From positions 31,041,501-31,105,500 of the forward strand of contig CM065387.1 in assembly GCA_033060915.1 (NCBI GenBank): DNA of 64,000 nt, read 5' to 3'. Numbering within the stretch: the stretch's first letter is position 1; every line of letters begins with the position of its first letter. This document shows, in pieces, positions 11,400 through 22,907 of this stretch. The DNA is from Euryodendron excelsum. Lineage: Eukaryota > Streptophyta > Magnoliopsida > Ericales > Pentaphylacaceae. The position numbers were made by a program, and so were the translations under genes. The notes under the pieces are model-generated. The model made no database searches, was not told the DNA's origin, and saw only the letters and a list, made by a program, of their open reading frames with translations.

Positions 11400-13480
11400 C
11401 ATTGTCTTGCATCTTCCAAAACTCGTTTTCAAAGTTGTTTTTCAAAAAATCGTTTTCAAACTTGTTTTCAAAATTGCATCAAAATCTCTCTTTCAAAAAC
11501 TTGTTTTCAAAACCACAATTCTAGGGTGATTCTAGCCTTTCCATGGCTAGGGTTGCTTTAGGAAAGTGTTATATTAAAAGTGGCCTTTTGGCCTATATTT
11601 TCAAACTTTGTTTTCAAAACCACTTTCTTAAAGTGGTTCTAGCCCTCTTATGGCTAGAATCGCTTTAGGAAAGTGAGATGTTTTTGTACTTTTCAAAAAC
11701 TCTCTCTCTCTCCAAGAATTTCCTCCTAAAAATTCCTTTTTCAATATACTTTCCTAAAACTCTCCTCTTCAAAATTGTTTTCAAAAACTCCCTTCCAAAA
11801 TCTATTTTTCAAAACTCTCTTTTTCCACTCCTCTCCAAAATCTTTTCCTCAAAATTCACTTTCTAAAGACTCTCTCCAAAAATCTTTTCAAAAAACTCTC
11901 TTTCTAAAATCTTCTTTCTAGAAATTCTCCTCTAGGATTTCCCTTCCAAAATCTACGTTTCTAAAAACACACCTTCCAAAACTCCTTCTCTTTAAAATCT
12001 TTTCCAAAAACTCTCTTTCTAAATTCACTTTCCAAAAACTCCTCCCTAGGATTCCTTTCTAGAAAAACCTTCGTTTCTAAAAACACACTTTCCAAAAACT
12101 CTTTCCTTAGAGCCCCAAATCAAGCCCTAGAACCCACAATTAGGAAACCCTAATTTTCTTTCCAAAAACACAGTTTTCAAACTTTGCCCTAAACCTAGGT
12201 TTCCAAAATCTTTTGTTTTCTACATCAAAACTATACATGTTTCCAAAACCTATTTTCTACGTCGAAACTACAATTTTTCAAAACTAGGGTTTCTAAAATT
12301 TTCCTCTCCAAATTCTTGTCAAATCCTATCTTCTCTTTAAGAAACCAAATCCAATCTCCCCGTTTAGGAAACTAGATCCCGTCCTCCATTTTAGGAAACA
12401 AAATCCAACCTTTCTCTTTTAGAAACCAAATCTAATCCTTTCCTAATCCAAATATTTCCTAATTCCAATCCTTCCTAATCTTCCACTTTCCTAAATCTTA
12501 AGTTTCCAAAACTTGAACATAAAAATTTTTCCTAAATTTTAAAAACTCAACTTTCAAATCTTTCCTAATTTAACCCTTTCCTAATTCTACCCTCTTTTCA
12601 AATCTAAACTTCTTAAACCTAAGTTTTCAAACCTTTCCTAAACTCAAGCCTTTCCTAATTTCAAGACTTTCAAAAATTTAAACCTAAAAACTTTCTAAAT
12701 CCTAAATTTTCTAAATTTCAAATCTTTCTAAAATTCTAAGCTTCCTAAATTTGAAACTTTCTTAAGTTAAATCTTTCTAAACCCAAATCTTTCCAAATTC
12801 TAAACTTTCCAAAACTTCAAAATCTTTTCAAATCTAAAACTTTTCTAAATTCAAAACTTTCTTAATTCAAGACTTTCTTAAGTTGAAAACTTTCTTAATT
12901 CAAACATTTCCTAAATTGAAAACTTTCCTTTTTCAAACCTTTCCCAAAACGAAACTTTCGTATTTTCAAAACTTCCTTGTTTTCAAAACTTTTCAAAATC
13001 AAAACTTCCCTTTTTCGAACATTTCTAAATTCAAAATTTTCTTAATTCAAAACTTTCCTAATTTCAAAACTTTCTTAATTTCAAAACTCTCCTAATTTGA
13101 AAACTTTCCTAATTCAAAGCTTTCCTAACTCGAAAACTTTCCAAAAATGAAACTTTCCTAATTCGAAAACTTTCCAAAAATGAAACTTTCCTAATTCGAA
13201 ACTTTCCTAAATCGAACATTTCCTAATTCAAACATTTCTTAAATCCAACCTTCCCTAGTCTCCTAAACCTTCCAAGTCAAGTCAAACCTTTCCTAAGTCT
13301 CTTTCCTAAGTCTAGGTTTCTTAAAACCTTCATCTCTCTAAAAACAAGTCTAAATCTTTCTTCCAAAATCAATCTTCTCAAATCCAAGTCCAATCTTCTC
13401 AATTCCAATTTCCAATCTCCTTTTCTAATCTCAATTCAATCTCTTTCTTCCAATCCAATCTCTCTCTTCAAATCAATCTA
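11400..13480 (+). repeat. G-poor, CT/A-rich low-complexity tract
   Basis: About 2 kb made of variations on TTTCCTAAATTCAAAACTTTC and TCAAAAACTCTCTTTCC, with very few G residues on the plus strand. Open frames such as 12883-13095 exist because the composition avoids stops, and their products are only Phe/Lys/Thr/Leu/Ser/Asn-rich. It forms the 3' (U5-side) half of the solo LTR and would be transcribed as a pyrimidine- and A-rich leader. Confidence 0.7.
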
Positions 13481-14327
13481 TTTTCAATCGGACTCTTGTC
13501 CGAACTACGACTGACCTGATTCCTCCAAAGGGATACGTAGGCAACCTTCATAGGTGCTGTCACAATACTTTTCAAACTTTCAATTCCACCCTCATGGGTG
13601 TGGTTTCCAAATTCTTTCCACATTTCAAATTCCAATCAATTTTCAAATTCCAATTTCAAAATTTCTATTTTCAAACTTCTATTTTCAATTTTCAAACTTT
13701 CCAATTTCAATTCTATTTCTTCAAATCTATTTTCAAATCAAAGCAATCTCTTTTCAAATCTATTTTTCAATTCTTTTCTATTGCTTGCATATCATGCATC
13801 ATATTAGTTTTCAAACATTGTTTTTCTAAAGTGAATAGGGTTGAACTATAGTTAGTCGAAGACTCTCATAGGTGAATCTAGGGTAGATTGACATGTAGGT
13901 ACCGAAAGGGCGGGGTAGGGTGATAGCTTAGTGCGTCTTCCCTACACGTAACCAACCTCCGAACCTAGATCACTGTTTTCGAAAGACCAAAAAGGAGTTA
14001 TTTTTCAAAAAGGGCTAAATGTTTTCAAAAGGTTGTCAAACAACTTATTTTTCGTAAAAACCCTCTCTTGAGGATGTTTTCCAAAATTGTTTTTCAAAAA
14101 CCCTAAGTGTAGTTTTCGGACTATGCTTAGTTTTTAGGTGACCTAACTCACCTTAATCAAGTTAGGTGGCGACTCCAAATGTTTTTCAAAAGCCCTTTAT
14201 TCAAACCTGTGCTCAATTCAAACCTAGTCGCACTCATTCTTCTAGGAGGGTGAGTTCTAACGAGAGAGTACAGCATTTTTCCCGCTTGGGTGAGTATTCC
14301 TCGAGTGCGAAAAATCTGGGCGCGACA

Positions 14328-15514
14328 TATGTGTGTGCTATGATGTGGACCGGGGTACGTCTTGATCTCAAATAAACCATGTTTATCTTTCTTTGATTCT
14401 CGAAGCCTCCAACTACAAGCCTATTTGCATCTTACATCCCAAACCCTCTTACCTATTTCTACCACCACGTACTGTCAATTATTCTTCATATGGTACAACT
14501 TTACTGCATATTTCACTGATTTTTTGTCTTTAAAGACCATCACCTTTTCGAACTCTATGATCTCTAAGGTCCCTATTTTACCATAAGAAAACATATCCCA
14601 ACTGGTTATGGTATCATCACCACTCCCATTCAAGTTTGTGAAAAAAAATGGCATAGGAGTCTATGGCTTAGGTATATCATGCAAGGATAGTGGAGGTTCA
14701 CCAAATTCTAGCCCCTCATCATCAGATGCTTTTTTGGCCATTAGTTCAGCATCAACATCCACATCCACGTCTAAATTAGGACCCCGACTGTCTATGCCAC
14801 ATCCATCGGCTATATCATCACCCAACTAAACATACTCTTCAACAGGATTCAATCTAGCAATTGGGGAACTCAATAGATGTAGTGGAGATAGATACATAGC
14901 CCCTAACCTTGTACCAGTGTCATGATACAACTAAGAGTCTCCCTCAGTGTATGAATCATACCTTGGATAATATGGTTGTGTGGACATATCGGCATACTGT
15001 GAAGCCGTGGTGTAAGAATCTTCTGACAATAGACCGGTGAATGGGTCAAGAATCCCACTATACGTCCCTGAGTCAACAATGAAGTATACGACCCAGGAAA
15101 TTGACTGCAACTTCCTCAGAAATTATATGCCCTAGAACCTAGAAACATCGTCTCAGGTGCATTGAACCCTCTCATTATGTTCTCCTTCTCCACATACAAT
15201 TGAACATAATTAAGTGTTAAAAAATACGGTAGGATGTCTAGCACGCTATCCAAGGTCATGTCATCGTTGATGGGCACCTTCTTGTAATAAATGAATATCT
15301 CCAATTGTCTATGGGGATGCCTATATATCAACTTCAATCGAATGTTTTCCCTATAATCTACCACCTTCGGAATAAGAAACTATTCTAATTCTTCAAATGT
15401 TGTTTTGTACTTTATAGTGTAAAACCCCTTTGATTCGGTATCATATGAAATGCTTTTAGCGGGGTCTTCTACTATATTCCCTCCACAATAGCACATAACA
15501 TTTACAATATCCAT
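14328..15514 (-). pseudogene. MULE transposase N-terminal fragment (MURA-like), broken
   Basis: The frame starts at 15514 with MDIVNVMCYCGGNIVEDP and continues through KGFYTIKYKTTFEELE, then a stop at about 15379-15381. It resumes as PKVVDYRENIRLKLIYRHP and ILPYFLTLNYVQLYVEKEN. An acidic linker follows (LDVDVDVDAEL, ASDDEGLEFGEPP). At 14340-14545 it reads as the MuDR DNA-binding-type domain (KSVKYAVKLYHMKNN, VWDVRCK, ACSWRLRESKKDKHGLFEIKTY) with at least two in-frame stops. This order matches plant MULE transposase N-termini as I know them. The reading stops at GPHHS, where the solo LTR sits, and the sequence across the LTR (8869 leftwards) does not continue the protein. The catalytic domain is missing. 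Confidence 0.75.
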
Positions 15515-15698
15515 ACGAACTATTCTGTAACTCAGTGGTTGCACTATCAAAAAGTCAAAATTAATTAAAGTAAAATACAAATTCATAATGTAAAAATGGT
15601 TTCAAACTATCTAATAACATTCAGATAGCTTATAAAGTATATTAATTATTTTAGCATAAGAACCCCACTCTCATTATAAACTTTTACACATGACTATA

Positions 15699-17019
15699 TG
15701 ATTACGCTCCAAAAGTGTAATACAAAGTCCCTAAATAATCTTTGTTAATCCACTTAAATTGTACATGTGCTTCATTTTGTTATCGTTTTGTCTCTAATAA
15801 GTTTGTATGGTTGATTTACAAGTTGAGAGCTGAAAATAGGAGAGTTAAAGCTTCAAAAATGGGCAAATTCATCTTGACCGTACGTATAATGGTTCAACCA
15901 TACGTACGATGAGTCAACCGTATGTACAGTACTCCTAGCAGTGCATACACATGTAGAAGAATCCCAAACTTTAAAGAATTGCAATCAGCGTATAGGGCAC
16001 CGTATGAAGACTATACGTACGGTCAGCCTAACCATACATACGGTGGATAGACTGTATGTACGGTCTTTGTAGTCCCTGTTTTATTTTCTCTATTATAAAT
16101 ATGGGTTTGTATGGGAATTTGGGGATCGAAGCTTACATATATCAATTATGTATGATTTTCTGTTAAGGAAATCACTTTTATATTATTGTACTAGCTTAGA
16201 TTACTTGAGATATCTTCTTGAACTCTTTGTAATTGCACTTTAAAGCTTAATTCAATTCAAGTTTCCATCTATTTTCTCATTCAATTCCAATTGCACATCA
16301 TCAATTCAATGCAATTGTGAAGATCTTCAATGGAGATGAGTAGCTAGTTTTCAAATTGGGTTCAATTGTGAAGAACACTTCAGGAATTCAAAGCTTCATT
16401 GAAGGTATTCTATGATTTCATTGTTTCATCATCTAGGATTGATAATTCTTCTTAGTTAATGGTTGGATCTCTTAGAACTCCTATATTATTAATTATGCTT
16501 GACAATTACAAATCACAATTTGGCAATTGTGATTGGGAATTGATCAAGTTGATGGTATTTATATAAGGCTCTCATCTTAATAATACATCAAACTAAATTG
16601 ACGTTGAATTCATATGGTTTTCAAAGACAAATCCTCCTAGTTGCTACCCTTGATAGTGGTTTAGTAATTTGAGTTATAAACCTTCAAGGACAACTTAGAA
16701 TTCTTTGGGTGTTTGGATCAATTGAGCTCAATCATTTTCTCAAATCACTTTAGTATTCTCATTGTTTTGACCATTAGCTTTTAATAGATCATTTCTTTAA
16801 TTAGATAATAGAACATCATCACAATTCAAAACCCAAAAGATTTTTGGTCTTATTTTGTTTCTCTTAGATTTAATTCTACTATGTTTGCAATCCAATTTGA
16901 GACTTGCCCATTGTGAGTTGAGTGTCCATATCTATATTTGGTTCAATCCCATGGGAAGAACCATCCGGTACTACCGGTAAGACTACATAGCGATACCGTA
17001 CACTTGCGAGAACACAACA
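15699..17019 (+). mobile_element. Athila-like solo LTR
   Basis: It starts TGATTACGCTCCAAAAGTG and ends ...CACTTGCGAGAACACAACA. It is flanked by a perfect 5-bp duplication CTATA (15694-15698 and 17020-17024) with no internal region, so it is a solo LTR. It carries several CCGTACGTACGG-like palindromes at 15870-16070. It resembles the LTRs at 622-1894, 17316-18600 and 41383-42682 and lies in the MULE upstream of the transposase fragment. Confidence 0.75.
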
Positions 17020-17315
17020 CTATACATCACAATCAGATAATGTTTTAGATTGGGCTTACTTAGGCTTGTGCCCTAAACATTCATAATAAATGGCTATGGC
17101 ATTTTAGTTCTTGCATTTTAGTAGTGCCATGCAAATCACAATGAATGGCATTATTGATGGGCAAGTGAAGCAATACATCAATTCTTGTTTGGATTGTTAA
17201 ATGGGTCATACATAGGGAAGTGAGAAATATTTAAGTAAGAAAAAAAGTGAGGCAAAAAAGAAAGATTATACAAAGTCTTGCATCATAGCATATTTTAGGT
17301 ATTCTAAAGAAAAAT

Positions 17316-18600
17316 TGATTACACTCCAAATATGTAATCATTAGCCCTTAAATAGCTTAAATTAATCCAAGTAGTTTAGCATTCAGCTTATTTTAGTTAG
17401 ATTATGATTATTATGCGATTTTGTGACTGATTTGTAGGTTTGGAACTTAAAAAGAGCAAAATGGAGCTTTGGGGGCAAAATTGTCATTTGACTATGTGCA
17501 CAGTCTACAGTAGCGTGTGCACAGTTGTCCACCGTGCACACGATGAACAATGTCATGCACACGATTTTTCAGGGTTTGAGGTCAAAAATGAGCTCTGCAC
17601 AATTGTAAGCAAGATTTAGAAAGCTATTTTTGCTGTCCAAAGTCCGTGGGCAGACCATTTGAAGATCGTGTGCACAGTGAACAGTGTCGTGCACACAATC
17701 GTTGGAGTCTCTATTATTTTCATAAATCAATTTTTGGAGCAAAAATTGGAGATCTAGTTTTTAGATAGTCTTAGTACGAAATGACATAATATATAGTCTA
17801 GCTTAGTTTATTGTATTAGGTAATTTTTACTTGTAATTCACCTTTGATTCCTTGTAATTCACTTTCTAGTTTAATTTTAATTCAATTTCTAGCTTCAATT
17901 CATCATAATTTCAATTCAAAGCTTTATGTCAACTTTGAGTATGAGTAGCTAAGTCTTCAATTGGGTTCAATTGTGAAGACGCTCCAAGGAATTCAAGGTT
18001 TCTATAGAGGTATCTCATGAATTCATTGATTAATCTTTTTAGATCTTAAATTCTATGCAATTGATTGTTAGAAATTATAAAACACTTAGGCTATTGACTA
18101 TGTTTAGTGTTTTCATTCCATGATTTAGCGATTTGTGAATGAAAACATCCAAATCAATAGTATTAGCTTAAGAATCTCAAATTAGATTTCAATTCTAAAG
18201 TCAATTGCTATAGAATACTTATTTCTCAAAAGCTAAATCTTCCGAATTGAATTCTCTTGATTGTTTGGGTTCAATTTGAGTTATAAGCCTCCTAGAACAC
18301 CTTGAAAGAATTGGATAGTTAGATCAATTGGATCTAATCTCTTTTAAATACTTTCAATGTCAATTTCCATTGCAATTGTTCAATTAGCTTACTCAAACCC
18401 TTTTCCAAACTCAAATCATTTTTGGTTTAACATTTTATAGAAGCTTTTAATTGGCTTGTAATCTAGTTGAGTCAAGTTCAAGGTTGTAAGTGTCGTGGCC
18501 TATACTTAGCCCCAATTCCTAAGGAAGAACATGATATCCAACTCCTAGTTGGATTAAACTACTTCAAAACCATGCACTTACGGAAGCAAATTGGAAATCA
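17316..18600 (+). repeat. Second Athila-like LTR copy
   Basis: It starts TGATTACACTCCAAATATG and follows the same layout as the solo LTR just upstream, ending near CCATGCACTTACGGAAGC (about 18570-18600). In the module where the neighbour has CCGTACGTACGG motifs, this copy has GTGTGCACAGT/GTGCACACGAT motifs (17495-17700). I found no clear target duplication, so it could be a solo LTR or a truncated element. Its right edge is approximate. Confidence 0.6.
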
Positions 18601-18763
18601 TACTACAGCTCTAAGCCTTAGCACAAGACCTTCCCTCACTTCCCAAGCCTTTGCACAACCACAACCACAACCACTAGGAACCCACAAATCACATTCCTAA
18701 ACCTAAATTCCTCAAACCCTAAAAGGGTAAAATCCCATTGTTTCGTGTGAGATTAGAAAGAGC

Positions 18764-18767
<4 letters not shown>

Positions 18768-18802
<35 letters not shown>
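18768..18802. repeat. (GA)n microsatellite
   Basis: Pure GA run just left of the CACTA insertion. GAGA also follows the CACTA right end, as expected if the element inserted in a GA-rich target. Confidence 0.9.
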
Positions 18803-18804
<2 letters not shown>

Positions 18805-18817
18805 ATGGGCAGAGAGA

Positions 18818-21416
18818 CACTACAACAAAAAGGCTTAAGTGGCACTTCTTTCTCAGCGCTTTTTCAATATGCTGCTATATGTTTATTTTCCCGGCACTTT
18901 TATGAAAACACCGGTAAATATGGGAACAAACGATATCACACTAGTCTCTGGTAGAGTTGTGTAGTAGAATTACCAGTGCTTGTTTACGCTGTTTTATAAA
19001 CCCCCGCGATAGGTGAATCAATACGATATCATTTTCTATCTACGTCTCAATATACTTGGACAACTCATTTCAACCTAAAATTGAAAACGACCTCATTTGG
19101 ATTTTGGGGGAAAATTTTCCCCTTTTCCTCTTAAAGCCGTATATCCATCGATTCTCTCTCTCTCTCTCTCTGTGGATCAGTTCATCTGTGTCTTCCAAAC
19201 CTTGTCCAGTTGGCCAATCCAAATCCAAAGCCACAGCCAAGCCGCCATCGTTAACCACCATTTTCACCAACTCTAAACATCGATCGGTTGCTCAACCCAG
19301 CCGTCATTGTTATGACCTTACTGAAGGCTAGCAATGTCGATCGCGCGGTTGCTCCTTCGAAGCCCACTGCTATCCAAGCTTCACTGTCACCCAATCTCTC
19401 CATCCCTTGTAAGTGCTTTCTCTCAAGACTATCGTTCTGGTTGTGTCTCATAAACTTCTGCTTTCCCTCCCCATTACAAATATATTTGCACGGCTATTGG
19501 TCTTGTTCTTAGCAAATATATTTGCACAGCCATTGGTCTTGTTCATAGTTTTGGAGTATTTTCCTTTTCTTTTTGGTACCTTTTTCATAATATTTTTTAG
19601 AAGGTTACTGTTAGTGTTATCCTTTGAAGGGACATAGTTAATGAGATTTATATTGTTTGAATGTCTGATTGAACATATTGATTTCTTCTATTTTGAATAT
19701 AAAGCTAGTGCAAAATTTGTTTGTTCATTGCATTTGAAATTAGTTCTCTAACCACTACTTCGGCCATAATGTGTACCACCAAATTTTATTATTCATGTAT
19801 GCCACTTCACAAAAGAGATGGATAAAACTTAGATGGTAATTAATTATTAAATAATATCTTATTAGACACCATGAGAAAAAGATTACCTTGTTTGTATCTT
19901 TGCATTAGTTGATTCTATTTACTAAACATTGGGAAACCTTGTCACTTGATTTTTATTAGGTTCAAATTCCTCCTTTTTTTCTAGTAGCAGATTTAGAACT
20001 TTGGGAAATATTTCTTCTTGGTCATCCATGAACTGAATGGTATGTGCTCTTGGATTTATGGTTTCTTAAAATGTTAAACATTTTAGCATTTTCAAAAATT
20101 TTCTTAAAAGATTCCATTCAAACTAATGCAGGTTGGAGTAGATAAAATACATGGTCTTGCACCCCCAGCTTATGGATTGTATGAACCAATTGGTGTTCTA
20201 GGACAGATTATTCTTTAGAACTTTCCTCTTGTCATGTTTGCTTGGAAAGTTGGTACATGTGGTAATACTATTGTCCTAAAGACCACAGAGAAAACCTAAT
20301 TTACTGCTCTTTATGTAGCAAAGCAATTGCATAATTGTGATTTATGCTTTCATCTACGTTTCATTTTGAAGTTCTTGATCTTATAATTGTGACTTCTACT
20401 TCAGATCTCTGGACCTCTCTTGGATGAAAGCAGGTTAATAGCATAGTGGATGAGATAAATGGGTAATCACAATCAGTTCAAGTAAAAAAAGAGAGAGCAG
20501 AAAGGGCCAAAGCTGAAGACTTTGATGCTGAGGTGAGAGACATTAAGAGAGGAAAATGAGTAGGAGGAATAAGTTATTTAATCGAAGTTCAGCTTTCACC
20601 AAGTATTTTTGAGTGAGAGTATTATGGATCACTTGTTCATTTCTTTTAGTGGCTCTAATAAAATCTATTTTGTTTTTCGTTTTTTGTTTTTTGTTTCACG
20701 AAATGACTTCCTAATTAAGGTAGTTGAAATCTTGTGAATAACCATTGTTGTTCTTTTAATGTGTCCTTAAAAGGGAAGTGTTTCATTTAGGCTTAGTGGT
20801 TGTGTGGTATTTATTAACTATTATTGGCATTCTCAATGTTATTTAGTGGTAGTGTTGGCAGATTCTGTATTCTATTGTATCACTTCTAATGCTCATTGAG
20901 AATTTTGGAATCAAATTTGACTTTTGTGTGATGAACTTTAACAAGGAGCAACCATTCATTTTTTAAATGTTGATTTCTTCTATTGTCTTCTTTAGGCCTT
21001 GACATTCAAATCTCTGAGCTGCTTTCTCCTTAATCTATATTTTAATAATTATTAGATATATTACAAGAGAAATAGGGGGACAAATGAATTTTTATTTTTT
21101 CTTAATGAATTAGACTTTTACCGGTACTTTTTAGAAGCGCCACTAAATTACTACTTTTACTGGCATTTTTTAAACTTTTACTTGTGTTTTTTAAAACGTT
21201 GTTAAAACTTGCTAAACCAGAAAATGGTGTCGGCAAATGGTTATTTTTGGAGCTTTTAAAATGCTGAGAACAAAACGTCGGGAAAAATCTATAAAACGCC
21301 GATAAGTATTCCCGACACCGATATCGTCGACGTTTTTATAAAACGCCAGTAAAAATGTCGGGAAAGGCTTTACTGGCATTTTAAAAGCACCAGCCAAGCC
21401 CATTTTTTTTGTAGTG
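18818..21416. mobile_element. CACTA (En/Spm) element, non-autonomous, 2.6 kb
   Basis: The left end is CACTACAACAAAAAGG and the right end TTTTTTTTGTAGTG, the inverted terminal motif of plant CACTA transposons, flanked by a 3-bp duplication AGA (18815-18817 and 21417-21419). The subterminal regions are full of short GCGCTTTT / AAAACGCC / CCGGCACTTTT motifs in both orientations (18840-19000 and 21116-21400), as in this superfamily. There is no transposase frame. The interior carries host-like sequence including an aldehyde dehydrogenase fragment (20131-20340). It is inserted in the MULE. Confidence 0.82.
20131..20340 (+). pseudogene. Captured aldehyde dehydrogenase (ALDH2-type) fragment
   Basis: After an acceptor-like AATGCAG the frame reads DKIHGL..., then EPIGVLGQII, a stop where ALDH has PWNFP, then NFPLVMFAWKVG, CGNTIVLKTTEKT, a stop, and FTALYVAKQLH. 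This follows the order of the substrate/cofactor-binding region of mitochondrial-type ALDH2 (ADKIHGL...EPIGV.GQIIPWNFP..MFAWKVG...CGNT.VLKTAEQTP). Two short in-frame losses are visible, between HGL and EPIG and between KVG and CGNT. Residues before and after are not ALDH-like as far as I can read. It sits wholly inside the CACTA element, so capture is the simplest explanation. Confidence 0.72.
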
Positions 21417-21642
21417 AGAGAGACAAAGCAACGGGGCTCCAGAAAGAGCAATGGGAGAGAAAGATCTCTTCACTAGACGTTGGAAGCCTCAAGCTCGAGA
21501 GAGAAGAGAGATCAAATCAATCAGATTTGAAAACCTAACTGAGAGCCAGCTAACATCTGATATATACTTGCTAAAAGCGTCACTACAACTAACATCTTTA
21601 GCTTTAACTAAAAGCGTCATTGCTTTTGATGCTTTTAGTATT

Positions 21643-21920
21643 AATTCTAAAAGTGTCAATAGCAATGACACTTTCCGTTTTAATAGTGAAAGCGTCAATA
21701 GTAATGACACTTTTCATTTACCATTTTCAAAATTCCTTTGCTAATTTCACAAAAATTAAATTAAACAGGAAAATATAAAAGCATAAAGCGTCAATAGCAG
21801 TAATGCTTTTCATAAAGGCGTCAATGCCAATGACGCTTAAGCAAAGTCTTGTAAATAAGTTTAAAAGGATCCTGGTTAAACAAATAACTAATAAAAAAAC
21901 CCTCTTTTGGTAAAGAGCCC
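21643..21920. repeat. MULE right terminal inverted repeat
   Basis: Inverted partner of 7593-7870. It contains repeated AAAGCGTCAATAGCAATGAC-type motifs that continue inwards to about 21570, so the subrepeats extend beyond the part that pairs with the left end. Confidence 0.75.
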
Positions 21921-21999
21921 TGAAATCTATATTAATGTACCCTCAACCATTTTTAGCTGACTTAGTAGAAGAATCGCCGTCAATTTCAACAACCACAAC

Positions 22000-22907
22000 T
22001 GTGCAAACTCTCTTGAGTTCATTTTCAAAAACATTCTAGGACTCTTTTAAGTTCATTTCAAAAACACTTCCAAATTTTCTTGAGTTCATTTAAAAAATAT
22101 TTTAAAACTCTCTTGCGTTCATCTCCAATATTATTTTAGAACTCTCTCGAATTCAATTTTCAATCATGCTCCAGCACGAACCATAAATGACTTGATTCTC
22201 ACCAAATAAGATACATAGAAAACTTAAGACAACTTAAGTGCGGTCATTCCATTCATCACAATGGACATTTTTCTTAAACTTTTTTTTTTGGTCAAATCTA
22301 CCTTATCAAACCTCTTTTTAAAATTCTATTTAAATCTTTCATTTTCAAAACGTTTTCAAAAATATGTATCATACATCATTCATCCTCAAAATGATGACAA
22401 TAATCTATTTTCAAAAATATATGAGGGAATATTAGTAACCGGAGATTCGTGAATAAATTAAGGGTGTAGAGACATGTAGGTACCGACGTAATCAGGCGGG
22501 GTAGGGTGATGGTCTTTTGATACCATCTCTACATGTAACCAACTCCCGTACCATAGATTTCTAGTACAGAAACCAATCCAAAGTCATGTTTTTAGAAGAG
22601 TTTCAAAATATTTTCAAAAGGTTGCTAAAATCCTTGTTTTCTAAGAACCTTCACTGTAAGGCTTTTATAAAACATTTTCAAATAAACCTAAGTTTGAATT
22701 TTGAATTATACTTAGTTTTAGATGATCTAACACATTTTAATCATGTTAGTTGGCGACTCCGAAACTTTCTCAAAAAGCCCTTATAAAAATTAATTTCAAA
22801 GATTAAACCCTCGTCGCACTTACCGTTTTAGAAAGATGAGTTCTATCAGAGAGAGTATCAAGTTTTCCTGAGCCAAGAGATGCTCGTCGAAAAACCGGGA
22901 TAGGACA
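22000..22907 (+). repeat. Truncated LTR of the same family as the giant solo LTR
   Basis: The segment 22455-22907 follows the 3' tail of the solo LTR feature by feature: GACATGTAGGTACCGA, GGCGGGGTAGGGTGATGG, ACATGTAACCAAC, GTTGGCGACTCC, GTCGCACTTACC, GAGAGAGTATCA, and a terminal ...CCGGGATAGGACA. The part before it has the same TTTTCAAAAAC-rich style. The 5' part with arrays and promoter is missing. The left edge is approximate. Confidence 0.65.

Larger units (their letters stand above)
8870..14327 (+). mobile_element. Giant solo LTR (5.46 kb), Tat/Ogre-like
   Basis: It starts TGTAAGCACCCCATTTTTGACC and ends ...CTGGGCGCGACA, with TG/CA ends. It is flanked by a perfect 5-bp duplication TATGT (8865-8869 and 14328-14332), and no internal domains are present, so it is a solo LTR left after recombination between two LTRs. 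The length, start and tail resemble the very long LTRs of plant Tat/Ogre-group Ty3/gypsy elements; this assignment is from memory. Inside, in order, are a 27-bp hairpin array, a 157-bp tandem array, a 53-bp duplication, a GGCGCC cluster with a TATA box, a long G-poor tract, and a 3' tail (13860-14327) that recurs at 22455-22907. It is inserted in the MULE. Confidence 0.82.
7593..21920 (-). mobile_element. Mutator-like element (MULE), nested and defective, 14.3 kb
   Basis: The ends are inverted repeats: GGGCGCTTTACCAAAAGAGG at the left and GGGCTCTTTACCAAAAGAGG read on the opposite strand at the right. They are flanked by a perfect 9-bp duplication TGAAATCTA (7584-7592 and 21921-21929), the size typical of Mutator superfamily insertions. 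Homology of the ends continues for about 280 bp. Between them a transposase N-terminal fragment lies on the minus strand (14328-15514). Much of the length comes from later insertions: a solo LTR (8870-14327), two Athila-like LTRs (15699-17019, 17316-about 18600) and a CACTA element (18818-21416). Without these the element would be about 4 to 5 kb. The catalytic domain of the transposase was not found, so it is probably non-autonomous. Confidence 0.8.

Noticed and set aside
13554..13851. Overlapping open frames of 69-91 codons in three frames
   Set aside because: They lie in the G-poor low-complexity part of the solo LTR, where stops are rare by composition. Their products are Phe/Ser/Asn/Gln-rich with no domain.
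8870..14327. Reading this block as a host gene with a promoter and 5' leader
   Set aside because: The TG/CA ends and perfect TATGT duplication define it as one LTR insertion, and no host exons are inside.
14165..14327. Placing the LTR end before GGTGGCGACTCC as a primer-binding site
   Set aside because: The TATGT duplication and the CA end at 14327 fit better, and the same tail continues in the copy at 22.9 kb.
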